Origin: Acanthochlamys bracteata
Taxonomy: Eukaryota > Streptophyta > Magnoliopsida > Pandanales > Velloziaceae
Assembly: GCA_019914995.1 (NCBI GenBank)
Contig: CM034131.1
Span: 7,472,501 to 7,536,500 of the forward strand
Direction of reading: 5' to 3'
Length of the DNA: 64,000 nucleotides
Part shown: positions 23,461 through 35,193 of the stretch, in pieces
Position numbering within the stretch: the first letter of the stretch is position 1
Layout: the number at the start of each line of letters is the position of its first letter
The notes under the pieces: generated by a model
Database searches by the model: none
What the model saw: only the letters and a program-made list of their open reading frames with translations
What the model was told of the DNA's origin: nothing
Position numbers and translations under genes: made by a program

Positions 23461-25317
23461 TTACGTCCCGTTCTCATTCTTCTTCTCCTTCATCTCGCTT
23501 TCATCTTCGTGTTTCACTACAGCATCAAGCTCTTTACCACCACCATTCAGTTGTTGTCCGGCTCCGGGAACGGCAGTAGCGGCATTCCTAAACCTTGCGT
23601 ATATATCTCCTTTATAGAAATTTCTCGTTCTCCAAACAAGGAACAGTGAAACCAGAGCTCCGGCAATGGTGACGACGGTGATAATCAAAAACGAGAGCTT
23701 GAAACACTGAACTCCCATACACGTAAAGTCTCTGCCGCCTGTCGAAGTAACGGTGACAATATTCTGCTTCTTGGCTTCAATGTCGTACAAGTGTCCGGCA
23801 ACTCTAACATTTAATATGTAAGACCCAATCGGACTTGCTACTCCGCCGAAGTTGTAAAGAGTTGAGTAGTACTTGAGTCCAAAGATCTCCGATATTATAG
23901 CAAATAGCAGCGGCCATTGCGCCCCGAAGCAGAAGCCGATGAGCACCGACGCGAAGTAGAGAGACCCCGGAACACCAAAGGCAATCAGAAGATGGCCAAC
24001 GCACGACAGAACAAGCACACCTGTTAACATAAGTGGTCTTGGAAACTTGTACTTCGATAGAAAGATCTCCGATAAAAAACCGGCGGTCACTCTTCCAGCA
24101 TAGTTCCAGATACTGATGAGAGATACGAACGTGCTGATGCTGCGTTTGGGGTAGCCGAGCGATTCACCGATCTGGCCCATGTTGTCGATCGCCGTCAACG
24201 TGCCGCCGACTCCACAGATAGTAGCGAAGAAGAGAATGAGCATGTCGATGCTAACTAGTGCTTGCAAAATCGAGTAGTCTTCGCCTCTCTCCGGCGGCTT
24301 GAACATATTAGATAAGCAGGAAACTAAGGCAGAGGATGATTCCTTCTTCTTCGTGCTAGAGATTTCTGTAGCTAGTGTTGCAGGCGGTGTTGGCTTGCTG
24401 GGCTTCGGTATTAATTCAGGTGGGAGTACGGCGGCTGGTTTTTCGACTGAAACAGAGACCGGAGAAGAGAACGAATGCTGCAGAGTTTGCTTTCTCTGTT
24501 TCCAGAGAGAAACTTCTTCTTGAATTACAACGGCGAGGGGGAGAAGGATGATGAAGATAACTACGGCAGCACTGACGGCGTACTCAACACGGTGAAATGT
24601 TACGCGTTTCTCAATGATGATCACAACCATGAGGTAGGTAGCCAGAGCTAAAGAGATATACAAAAACCTGTAGAAAACCTTCAACTCGTTGGGCTGCCGT
24701 ACTACCGCCATGATCCGAATGGTATTCAACGAGACCATCGATATCGCCGCCGGCAACCAGGCTATGAGCAAAACAGCAGATTTGGTGTCATCACCGTAGA
24801 GAGCCAAATAAAGCTGAGTAATAATGGCGCCGCTGAGTCCAACAAAGCCTTTGAGCAAGCCGAGTACAACCCCACGGCTCTCCGGGAAGTTCTTCACACA
24901 TGTAACGAGCGCGCCGGTGTTTGCGAACGTCTGTGAGTTCGCGCCAACGCAGATGTACAAACACATCTTCCATACTGCAGGTCGAGCTATACGGCCGGTA
25001 ATGGCAAGATAAATCATCAGGTAACCAAAAAGATTCATACCCGCGCCCATAACGAGGACAACCCACGGCGGCGTCACCTCGTTGACGAGACCGGAAATAA
25101 TGCCTACGTTAGCGCCAAGGTCTTTGAAGAAACTGAGCGTGTTGAGTGTTTGCTGGTTATAACCCAGTGAAGTTTTAATGTCTTTTGAGTAGATGGAGAA
25201 GATGTAGGTAGCACCAGCAGCAGCCATGATTAGAAAACATGCGAAGACCATGAACCAACGGCCTCGAAGAATTTGAGCCGTTAGCTGGAGACCTCCATTG
25301 CCGTTAACTACCGTCAT
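23461..25317 (-). CDS. NFD4-like major facilitator (nodulin-like) transporter, single exon, 618 aa
   Basis: A membrane protein of the plant nodulin-like/NFD4 branch of the major facilitator superfamily. The N-terminal nodulin-like domain (about 15-265) starts GRWFMVFACFLIMAAAGATY and contains the family signatures YNQQTLNTLSFFKDLGANVG and SRGVVLGLLKGFVGLSGAI. A hydrophilic loop (about 270-340) separates it from a second set of membrane spans (about 350-585) with VDKIG-type features such as GVGGTLTAIDNMGQIGESLG and NYAGRVTAGFLSE. The tail is hydrophilic (ENGT, stop). About twelve spans are evident. The whole frame is uninterrupted, with no intron. Family members are placed in plasma, vacuolar or other membranes and the substrate is mostly unknown. 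Compared with neighbours, the coding sequence is GC-rich. Confidence 0.93.
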   Translation of the reverse strand: MTVVNGNGGLQLTAQILRGRWFMVFACFLIMAAAGATYIFSIYSKDIKTSLGYNQQTLNTLSFFKDLGANVGIISGLVNEVTPPWVVLVMGAGMNLFGYLMIYLAITGRIARPAVWKMCLYICVGANSQTFANTGALVTCVKNFPESRGVVLGLLKGFVGLSGAIITQLYLALYGDDTKSAVLLIAWLPAAISMVSLNTIRIMAVVRQPNELKVFYRFLYISLALATYLMVVIIIEKRVTFHRVEYAVSAAVVIFIILLPLAVVIQEEVSLWKQRKQTLQHSFSSPVSVSVEKPAAVLPPELIPKPSKPTPPATLATEISSTKKKESSSALVSCLSNMFKPPERGEDYSILQALVSIDMLILFFATICGVGGTLTAIDNMGQIGESLGYPKRSISTFVSLISIWNYAGRVTAGFLSEIFLSKYKFPRPLMLTGVLVLSCVGHLLIAFGVPGSLYFASVLIGFCFGAQWPLLFAIISEIFGLKYYSTLYNFGGVASPIGSYILNVRVAGHLYDIEAKKQNIVTVTSTGGRDFTCMGVQCFKLSFLIITVVTIAGALVSLFLVWRTRNFYKGDIYARFRNAATAVPGAGQQLNGGGKELDAVVKHEDESEMKEKKNENGT

Positions 25318-28300
25318 GTTGAAGGAGAGAGAGACTCAGTAGCTAGCTATCTAAGGAACAAGCGCGTGTTGTGTGGTGTTTGGAATGGAGTGAAGAAGGG
25401 GAAGGGAGGAGAGATATTAATAGCGAAATTTTTGGGGAACAGTTGTGTGATGATTAGAAAAAAATTTTTATCAAAAAAAATAAAAATGAATGTGTTAGAA
25501 ATTTGGTGTGTTGTTTTTTTTTTTTTTTTTGTTTCGAAGGAGAGAGCGACTTGAATTGACTTGTCAGAGACTGAGGATGAAGATTTGAGTAACAGAGGGG
25601 GAGAGAAGGCTGCAGCTGCTGCTTTTTGGACTTTCAGTTCATATTGATTGATTACGCGCCGAAAATTTGAATATCTGGCTTTTTTTTTTCTCCTTTTTCA
25701 GAATTCCGAAAGTGTAATGCGCCGGTTTGAACTTTCAACTTTTGGTTTTGTTTTGTACTCTGGAGTCTGGAGAGTGCTACTTATCTGGAAGTCATTGCTA
25801 TTTTCCTTGTTTCGTTGTTCACGTTGTTTGCCATGATAATTTTGGATTTGCAATTTCGTTTCGACCTACTCCTTCAACTTTCGTTTATAATTCAGTAATT
25901 TTAATTGTCAGTAATACTATGGAATCGCTTGATGTTGGGTCTTCAAATTAGGATAAGCCTTAATTGATAGCCTAAAGTTTTAATAGATTCAACTAAAAAA
26001 TAGATTAATTTGATGACTAGATCCGAATTAATAGAATAAAAATTTAAATAATATTCAAATAGAAAATGGCTAGTTAAGTTATAAATAGATTAATAATTCA
26101 TTTAATCTGAACCATACTGAGATGTGATTTTATTGAAGATGTAAAATACTAAAATATATTATTATATAAAAAAAATATTATATTAATATAGTGAAAATTA
26201 CAGGCTACATATACGAAGTATAAAGTTTGAATGTTTCAAAATTTTTGAATGTTTCTTTATGGTTTTTGAGATTAGAAGCAAATTTGCCATTATTTTATAG
26301 CTAGAAGCAAATGACCAAGCATGAAGCTGAGGGCATATTTACTTCATGCAGAATTGATTTTCTTCAATTAAAAATTACTTTTCAGTAATTTTTATATTTA
26401 TTTTACGAACTTTTTTCTAATAATTTTTTTTTAAATTTATTTTCTACGTGCAAAACTCTCTTTATTCTATAAATATAAAGAAGTGTCCTTCCAATTGATA
26501 CCTAACGGGTACCGTTTGACACTAAGTTTCAACATATGTTTAGTTTATATTTTTAAATAAATTTTTATACTATTTTATAAAATTTAAAACTTTATTAAAA
26601 AAATCTATTTCGTAAATTTTATTTTTTTATATTAAAAAAATATAGCTTGTTAAATTTGCTAAAATATTGTTTATTTAAACAAATTATATTATAAAAGTAC
26701 TTTTAAAAGTTTACTAAAATTATTTATTCCGTCCATTCATTTATTAAGGTTGCATATATTCATCAACTTAGAATTAAAAATATTGACAAGATCCTTATGA
26801 TTAATTTGTAAGGAACAAATGATTCTTATCAACTTGATGATCATTTGGAGTGTGCATTTTCCATTAAAAAAAGGACTTTTAAATAAATGAATTTTTTGAA
26901 TATAATTTATAAAAAATAAATTATAATAAAGAAATAATAGAAAGTTATATGAGAGTAATTTTTTTCAAAGTTATCTTTGAATACAAAGAAATACTTGGTA
27001 TTTGTTCTTTTAGAAATTTGGCATTTACAGTTTTGAAAAATGGAAAATTGAGTTCACTTTATAGCAACGACCGAATTACAGGTTGTGCAAACAAAAACAT
27101 CACTTTCCCAAATAAGTTGGGGGGAGAATATTTAGTTTCCATTACTTTTCCAGCAAGTGCCTAAGAACAAACTTATCAAGAAATATTAATTTGTCAAGCT
27201 ACACAACAGCTACCCATCAAACAAAATTATTTTGTTTTTTGTTTGGGTAAAAGACCGAAAGATTACTTGCCCAAATTAAACAAGACTTTTAAAGTTTGTT
27301 CCGAACACTAAAAATATAGTAACGTTTTGCTAACCTTTTAAAATATTTCATAAATAGTTTACAAAATTATATACATATTTAAAAAAAATTTTAAAATATA
27401 AAAAAAGTAATATATTATAATTTTTCAAAATAAAAAATCAAATTTAAAATTTTTTATTTTAGAAAAGTTCGTCATTTCTAAACCCAGAACTTCTTCGTAG
27501 ACAACAATTGTGATTTGCCTTGGCCGACCAAACAAAACCCATTACGACATCTCTGGTTAGTATGCTTCTTATTCATAATAAGGCACACATATACTTATAT
27601 GATTGTTCTTTTTCTCCGAATGCTCCCGAGTTTTCGGTTGAGGTGGCGTTGGCGTGCATTCAGCTATTAACTACTACGTTACGTTTAATTGTTAATACTA
27701 AAACTAAGTGATTTAATTAATATTCAGTTACTTTTTAAAACAAATGAAAATAATACGAGCACGTTATTCTCTTCGCAATAAGTAGTTCTAAGATATATAG
27801 TACAACAATTCTTTCTTTTTCTTGTACTCAGAACTTAGAAGATTAGTAATTTGAGAAATATTGGACTGTTAACTTCAAGCTTGTAGGTTAAACTCTAAAA
27901 ACTTCAAGCTTGTTATATGTGAAATGGAATACTCAGAAGTCAAATAAGAAAACTATCGATGGAAATAAATAATAATAAATTCGTGTCGAAGACCTGGAAG
28001 TTTAGAGGTCAAGTCAATGCCCGTGTTAGAACGCTGTTATCCATTTCAATTATTGAATGAATGAATCTCTGTGTATAAATTGAATGAATAAAAATTCAAT
28101 GAGGTGATGATCAGTGAGAGCTGTTTGATGTCTACTGCAATATTCAAATTGTTTGAAAAATCTTCAGATACTTCTTTACAAGTTTTTGTTTGCTATAAAT
28201 TTTATTGGTTAAAGTCTCTGGATAATATATTAATCAACTTTAAGAAAATCCAGATACCACTTCATCAGTAAAGAAGATCAGGATTTCGACTGCATGACGT

Positions 28301-29220
28301 TTCAAAGTGCTTAATTTAAAAAAAAAAAATTTAAAATTTTTTAAAAGTAAAATTGATTTTTTATCTACAAATAATAAATTTTTTATAACGCTTAATTTAG
28401 ATGTATTTTAAAAAATTAAAATAAGAAGTACTGACAAATAAAATTTGATAAATAATAAGTACTGACAAATATGATTTACGAAAAAGAAAAGATAGAGAAT
28501 ATAGGACCACGTACAAGAGCAATAAGCTAAAGCACTGCAAACATTTCATGCACGTATATGTCGACGTTGATATCAATTATAGTATAACTCTCTGATATTG
28601 TTCTGCACACATAAATGTATCACAAACTTTTTGCATTTTTCTGAGATTCATGACCAATTTGCAGCAGCTTAGACATTTCAAAGATCAACAAAGTCATAAT
28701 ATTCATTCTTTTCATTTCATTTCATTTCCATCTGCATGTCTTCTTAGTTTTTGTCTTCTTCATAAAAGATACCAAAGAATAGTGTTTGGAAAGTTGGTGC
28801 CTAGTTGTTGCAGTTTTATTATTTTTTAAACAAGAGATGCAGAATTTAAGCTTCACTTTGGGGGAACTCATATTTGTCATATGAAAAGTTGTGAAGATTT
28901 TTCTTAGTGAATCAGATTTCTGAAATTAATCTAAACAACTCTTTGTCATTGTCACAAACAGTCGGCAACATCAACATACTTCCAATACCCTTTTGTTCTT
29001 TGCAAAATTTCTGCTTCACAGGAATGTAATCTTTATCGCTCGTTTCTATCACCCAAAATGTTTTGCTAATACACTCTAAACACTGGAAAAGCTTACAACA
29101 GAGAACTCTATTAATGGAAGAAACAAGAGGAAAAGGGCACATCTCTCTAATCTATACAAAAGAATCGAACGACTGCCTATAAAAAAGAACGAACATGACT
29201 TGTATCCTCTGCTATATCTG
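25318..29220. other. Large gene-free interval between the NFD4-like transporter and aspartic protease genes
   Basis: The transporter promoter occupies the left edge. The interval is AT-rich, with poly-T tracts (about 25509-25531) and dense A/T patches near 26540-26680, 27340-27470 and 28310-28440. Only short open frames occur and none has convincing composition. The right edge (about 28900-29220) is probably 3' UTR of the aspartic protease. A hydrophobic open stretch on the minus strand near 29080-29180 could be an alternative 3' exon of that gene, but this is uncertain. Confidence 0.45.
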
Positions 29221-32200
29221 TTACAAACTAAGAATTGAGTATAAAAAACTATGCACAAATAATACTAGTATACATGTGTATGAATGAATGCTACATACAG
29301 ATAAACCTTGTGATGCATTGTTGGTTATTTTGTTTTGTGTGGCATCAACAGACTCACTCTTGCCTGAAGGTGCCGTCACATTTACAGGTGAAGAACCTGA
29401 GCATGGAAAGTAAATGTGGCTTAGCATCAAAGATTAAAACTAGTAAGTAATCAAGAAGAAGCAAAAAAACAACCAAATGGACAATTATGAAGTAAAAACT
29501 TACAATCGTAATCCACCCATCCTATGCGTTGTTTGGCCAAATCATAGACAACAATCTTATCTTTGAGAACGAGATCTGCGAAGCAAATGTAATGTTTCAA
29601 TGCAAGTGAACTCCCAAGCTGACAAACAAATTTCATTACTATGATAGCATTGCACTGATACAAAGTAGACAACATAAAAATACTGCTGCAAGCTAATTCT
29701 TATCAAAACTTAGCTCGTCAAGTATTGAGTAATTTCATAAAAAAGCCTGCAATGGTACTTAATACTGGAGATATATATAGGCTGGAGATAAGGCCACCCC
29801 CACCCCTAGAGGTACCGCCAACTTAAGTTCCATCGTTGGATATAAAGGATTATGACTTAGAATTTTTGTATAAAATTTTAACTCAATCAGATCATAATCC
29901 AACCTCCATCCGACCTCTTGATAAGAGGCAATATATATATTTTTTAGTTTTTCTATTTGTGTCATCTTGATCAAGAGTATGGATGGATGTTGATTTGTAA
30001 TCTGATTCAGTTAAAATTTTGTCAATATGATCCTAAGTCATAATTTTTCATATACAACGGTGGATATTGAACTTGAAGTATTTCAAGTGGGGGTGCCCTA
30101 TGGGTGCCACTAGGGGTGGAGGGTGCCATTAGCCCACCCATATATATATCATATATACATATTACTTGTGATAACTGTAAAGTGTAAACATTTTAAAACA
30201 ACTCCAACTAAAGAAGAATTTAGACACACAAACCTCCTAAAATTGATTGACCCTTGTTCTTTTGCCATCCTATACACCATATGTTAGCATTGTCCTGTAA
30301 TAGACAAAGCAAATAAGAACATTACTAATATAGTCGTATGTCTTTATGCTTGTCTTTGAGCAATTACATTAAAGGATGTCCACAACAAGTCGAGGCATGT
30401 GAAGCTTACAATGTCACCCTGCTGGATAAGATAATCCTCAGGTTTCAAGGCCATGGATGCACCGCCCTCAAACTTTAAGGTAACTGAAGGAAATATGTTA
30501 CCAACACTGAGAAGAGTAAAACAGCTTCATCAGAACTTGTGCAGAAAACAATGAGTATCATCTCAGAAAAATAGGCAGCCTAAATGAAGATGCTTTGTAT
30601 AGAGAGCAAAAACTGTCAACCTGCTAGTTGTGATATAGCAGTTACTATTGCTCCCTTGGACGCCCATTGTGCTAACTGATGGTGAAACAGAATTTGATAT
30701 CTGTATAAATAATGAGACAGAACAGAGTAGTTAAAATTGTAGCTACTAACAAGAAAACATGGCAAAGTAAGGTTACGAACATACTATTACAGTAATTTCT
30801 AAATATGGCATTGAAGGATGCTTCAGTAAGAAGTTCAACTTAAGATATATATGTGACGTACTGCAGTGATGAAAGGATCATAAGCTTCTTCAACTAGGTA
30901 AGCCAATGTGGTCCCTGAATCAATAATTGTTCCTTGAGTGGACGATGTTACGAACACAGAAGGATCAACAGGAACTGTCTGTCCATTAACAGCAATGCTT
31001 GTCAAGTTCAGATTGTAGTGAGGCCTGAGAAGCCAAAAACAATAGAGCAGTTAGTTACCACCAGACCATACATTTAAATTACGTGATAATATTAACAAAA
31101 AAGTTTGCTTATTATTTGAACAAGATAAGTCAAAACAAAAACAAATAACAACTCTCTGTTTGGATACAGGTAAATTGAAGAGGTGAAGGAGCTAGTAAAA
31201 GGGTAAACTTACACTCAGCCAATTCGATGAAACAATATGTTAATAACATATTAAATAAGATATGCAATGATGCAAGAAATTTTAAGAGTTTATCACAAAT
31301 TTAGGTCAGAGACATTCAAGAAAATTGTCACTATTTTATATTGGAGACATTCAAGAGAACCACCCCAAAATCAAGCTGTACTTTCTAAAGGTGTACTTCC
31401 TATGTGCTTCCAAATTCCCATCTGTTGTTACAAAAGGTAATAGATGATTTTTGTTTTGTTTTGTTTTGTTTTTTTTTTTTTTTTTGGGGGGGGGGGGGGG
31501 GGGGAGGGGGGGGGTGTGGGGCACTGTCCATCTTCTCCCTTTCTTTGAAGCATTGGAGCAGCATATTACTATCATAACCAACATCGTCTCCCACTATGAA
31601 AAAAGCTACATTCCACTTGAAGGTCAAACTTTTAGGCCTATCAAGAGCAACACTTGCAACAAAACTGGGAAGCTAAACCAAAGTGCTCTAGTACTACCTC
31701 TAGGCTCCTTTCTAACTAATATCTTGTTATAATGATGAAATACAATTTATTCATCTATTTATTTATTTATTTGGGAAGAATGATAAATGAACTTTCCTGA
31801 ATGTAACCACAACTGTTGACTTTGAAAACCTAAAGTCATGTTCTGCTAAGTCTTAGGGAATGTATTTTCTGCTAAAACTTAGCTAAACCAAGTGCTGTAG
31901 CACTTTCTATGCTTGCACAAATACGCGTTCATAAAAGCCGTAATTAATAGCGCATAATGTTCACATGGGCACTCCTGCAGGCGCACACACCCTCCCATGC
32001 ACATACACACGCTTACACCAGAATTAAGAGCTCTTAACTCTAATGGGTATCATAGGTATTTTCAAAAAGTTTAAAAAGGTCAGCAACAACAAGCCCATAA
32101 GGACAATAACAATACTGTAATCTGAAGGACAAACAACAATACTGCACATACAAACACTGAAAAAGGGACAATGAAATGTTTGTCTGTATCTTATGCCATA

Positions 32201-35193
32201 TTTAATTTGGGACTTACTGTGATGGAACAAGGGGGGTATAGACAATACCCGGTTCAACAATTTCTCCAAGAACCAATATGCCACCACCATGGTCAGAACT
32301 TTTTAAGCAGTGTGAAAATACCTTTGGAGCCAATCCTTGTGATGCTAGTTGTGAAATCACTGAGAAGTCTTGCTGACCAAAACCAAAAATTCCATCAACT
32401 GCCCTGTCTGCCTTGGTAAGATCACCAGATTGTGAACCGCTACAGCTGTTCAACCAAACATTGCCATCAGAAATTATGATCTCAGGAAAATTATTTCACT
32501 ATCTAATAAAAGAACACTGAATTAAGAGGCAGTATCATTATTTAATCTTGATACCATGCCCGTAAGACATTTAAAAAAAATGACTGGATGGATCAGCAAG
32601 CAAAGTACATGGCTGATTATCATTATCCAATCAATAAACGGGCGTATTTCCCTATCTTCAGGCAAATAGAAACAATGAGAAAGACTAAACAAATGACGCT
32701 TCACTGCTCACAGACAAAAAAACTTATATGACTTTTGTTTAAAATCACTAAAGATTGTAGAGGTTTTTGCATTCAGCAAAGTTGTCTACTAAGCCTCTGT
32801 TTGGTTAGGAGTAGGCCTTCAAACCTAAACAAGAGAATTTTTCGTTTCTTGATTTTGTACCTATCCTAAAGAAGATCTCAATTCAAAATTCAAGGTGGCA
32901 AAAGCAGTTAGAGACTAGATTTAGAGATGGCTTTTTTGAAGTCTTTTTTCAATTATCCATTCACAAACTCTTGTGTGTGAGCATATTAATGTGTGGGTGC
33001 ATGTGTTTGTGTGTGACCCAAGGATCCAAATTTATAAGGGTAGCACGCCCTAGCTGATGTATGGACCCTGCATATGGGCGAAAGTTGGCCAGCAGTCATT
33101 TAACAAATACTTAATGCAGCAAATAATGATAAATTCTAGCAACCAGTTATCTCTTGGCATTTTATTGAGAAGTATTGGAAATAGATTTTTGTAAACCATA
33201 TACATTAATAGCAAAAAGATGCAAACTGATACTCGCTTTCTTCATTTTTGGAAGAAAGTCAAAGCTGTTCTTTGTTTGTTTTTTCCCCTTTTCTTTTCTC
33301 TCTCTCTTTTATTTATTTATTTTTTCTTTTTTTGAGATTTCCAGAATATATGCAGGTAAAGCTCATTGATAGGATGCTACAATCAACTCGCATGTCAGCC
33401 TATGTGAAATAGTAAAATATGTAAGATGCATTGATTTAAGATATTTAGCTCAAAAGCTTAATCTTTTCTTGTATCACTATCAACCGCAAACTTTTGAACC
33501 AACTAAAGAAAACTATGTTACGAGTTTACTGTTCCACTTTTCAGTCATGTGTTGATAGACATGCATGGTCTATTTGATTAGCAACGACCTTGCATATTCT
33601 ACAATGATTTTCCAATAAGTATCAGACAAAGTTATCAGGGAAGAAACTCTCTTACCCAAAAAGAATGGTAGAAGAAGAATTTACAATCTGATTATTGCTA
33701 CCCACAGATGCAAAATAAAGAGTGTCTGAGACATAGTATCCCGAGGTAGTACTTCCATCACCATACTGGAAAGAATAGGAGCAAGGAGAGCTTGACGAAG
33801 CAGAAGAGGAACAGGCAACCTCCCCAGTCTGCAAAGCAGACATGCACCTGCTATCTGAGCAACTAAGCAGTGATGCTGTAGAAGATGTGCTGGGATCAAA
33901 TGCTTCCAGTTCAATCTGCAGAAGGGCCATAAGATAACTCAAAAAGCAATGCCAATACGAAAGGCTTCCAATAAAGAGAATTTGAATCGTCACATGCATT
34001 GCGAAACGTAATATGCTTAGGATAAATATAAGGACAGCAGAAAGAAAAAGAAAACGTCCTTACACCAAGTCCACTACTAGACGGGCAACCACTGCAGGGA
34101 TGGCAGGACACCCACAATATATCACTGCCAGTGTCAATTTGAACATAGAAATCTTTTGGAGGGTTGCCCAATTTAAGATTTGTATAGTACAGCCTAGAAA
34201 TATAGAGAAGATATATAGTTATAATATGCAAGTAGAAGCGAGCAATTGGAATAAAGAAACAATATCATTCTACCATACATTATATTGGAAATAAAGAAGC
34301 CAACTAGTAGCTCATCATTGTTGTCCATCATATTCCAGGCCGTAAAAGAAAAAATAAATACCTAAAGACACCACAGTGACTACCAAAACCAATTATAAAA
34401 GGATTCCACAATGTTGCAGTAAACCTTCTACGTTTATTGGTATATGTATACCACTCAAAATCTCAAGTAACTCTTTTACATGAATATCTTCTTTCATCAT
34501 TTAAATAAAAATAAGAATAGCAATCGCACTTTGACCTAAGACTTAGCATGGCGATCAACTATCCAACAGCAAACCAGTAAAATTTTTACCTACATGAAGG
34601 AATGAATTATAAATAGACCATGATTTGCAATCAAAGGGAACAGTTGAACTTTCTGATTGATTGCTATTCCAAGGACCACGTTACATTAAAACCACATCTT
34701 TATAGATGCCAGAAGAAAAACTAAATGAACGCTTTGTCTTTAATCTGAACCTCAAAAAGACGGGTGGAAACAAATAGCGGAGGTTGACCAAAATCTTTCC
34801 CCGGCAATTCAATCATTGGCAGAACTCCAACCAATCAATCAATGAACCAGTAACTTACAATTTTAAAATATAAAAACATAAACACAAACCATATTTAGAG
34901 ACAGATAGAAAGAGACTAATATATGCATTTTACCCAACAGTGGAGGGATCAGCAGAGCCAGAAACAGGGAAATTTACCACACCGGAGGCTTTAGAGCCTG
35001 TCGGCGCCGGTGCGGCACCAAGCAGCAATCGCCCGTGTCGAGCGCGATCATGAGCTCTCAGGTTGTCCAAACCAATTCCGCCACGCGGAAGTCTTCGTTC
35101 CAAAGAAAGCTTCCCGGAAAACGCCCCCTCCGCAACAACTAACGACAACAACAACAGCGCCATCGCCTCCGTTAAAGGTATCCTTCTCGCCAT
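29221..35193 (-). CDS. Pepsin-like aspartic protease (At5g22850-type), ten exons, 508 aa
   Basis: An A1-family aspartic endopeptidase of the secretory pathway. Exons are 35193-34934, 34193-34064, 33915-33656, 32445-32218, 31024-30862, 30700-30621, 30506-30410, 30294-30234, 29575-29504 and 29396-29221; all phases close. A signal peptide covers about residues 1-23. The first catalytic motif is [12 protein letters not shown] (Asp107) and the second [11 protein letters not shown] (Asp328). The flap has [20 protein letters not shown]-like [19 protein letters not shown] ends the protease domain. A Ser/Thr/Asn-rich linker and a hydrophobic tail ([17 protein letters not shown]) suggest GPI anchoring or a C-terminal membrane span, as in close relatives. 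The last exon border is the least certain part: a GTATGT inside it could be used to reach a different tail. Intron 8 holds a foldback element. Confidence 0.92.
29780..30139. mobile_element. Foldback MITE inside intron 8 of the aspartic protease gene
   Basis: The left end (GGCTGGAGATAAGGCCACCC) pairs with the right end read backwards (GGGTGGGCTAATGGCACCCT), and both run into CACCCCTAG. Pairing continues deep inside: GGATTATGACTTAGAATT on the left matches AAATTATGACTTAGGATC on the reverse strand of the right, and AAAATTTTAACTCAATCAGA matches AAAATTTTAACTGAATCAGA. The arms therefore cover most of the roughly 360 bp. The flanks are TATATATA on both sides, so the target duplication is probably TA-rich and cannot be delimited. 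There is no coding capacity. It is a non-autonomous DNA transposon that would form a long hairpin in the intron RNA. Confidence 0.8.
31470..31521. repeat. Poly-T/poly-G homopolymer block in intron 4 of the aspartic protease gene
   Basis: After several TTTTG units a run of about 16 T passes directly into about 19 G, then A, then more G interrupted by single T. On the transcribed strand it is C-rich followed by A-rich. It could fold as a G-quadruplex or i-motif in DNA. Exact run lengths should be treated with caution because such tracts are prone to sequencing error. Confidence 0.8.

Noticed and set aside
26949-27711. Short plus-strand frames in the spacer between the NFD4-like transporter and aspartic protease genes
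   Set aside because: Low-complexity, AT-driven composition, no motifs and no exon structure.
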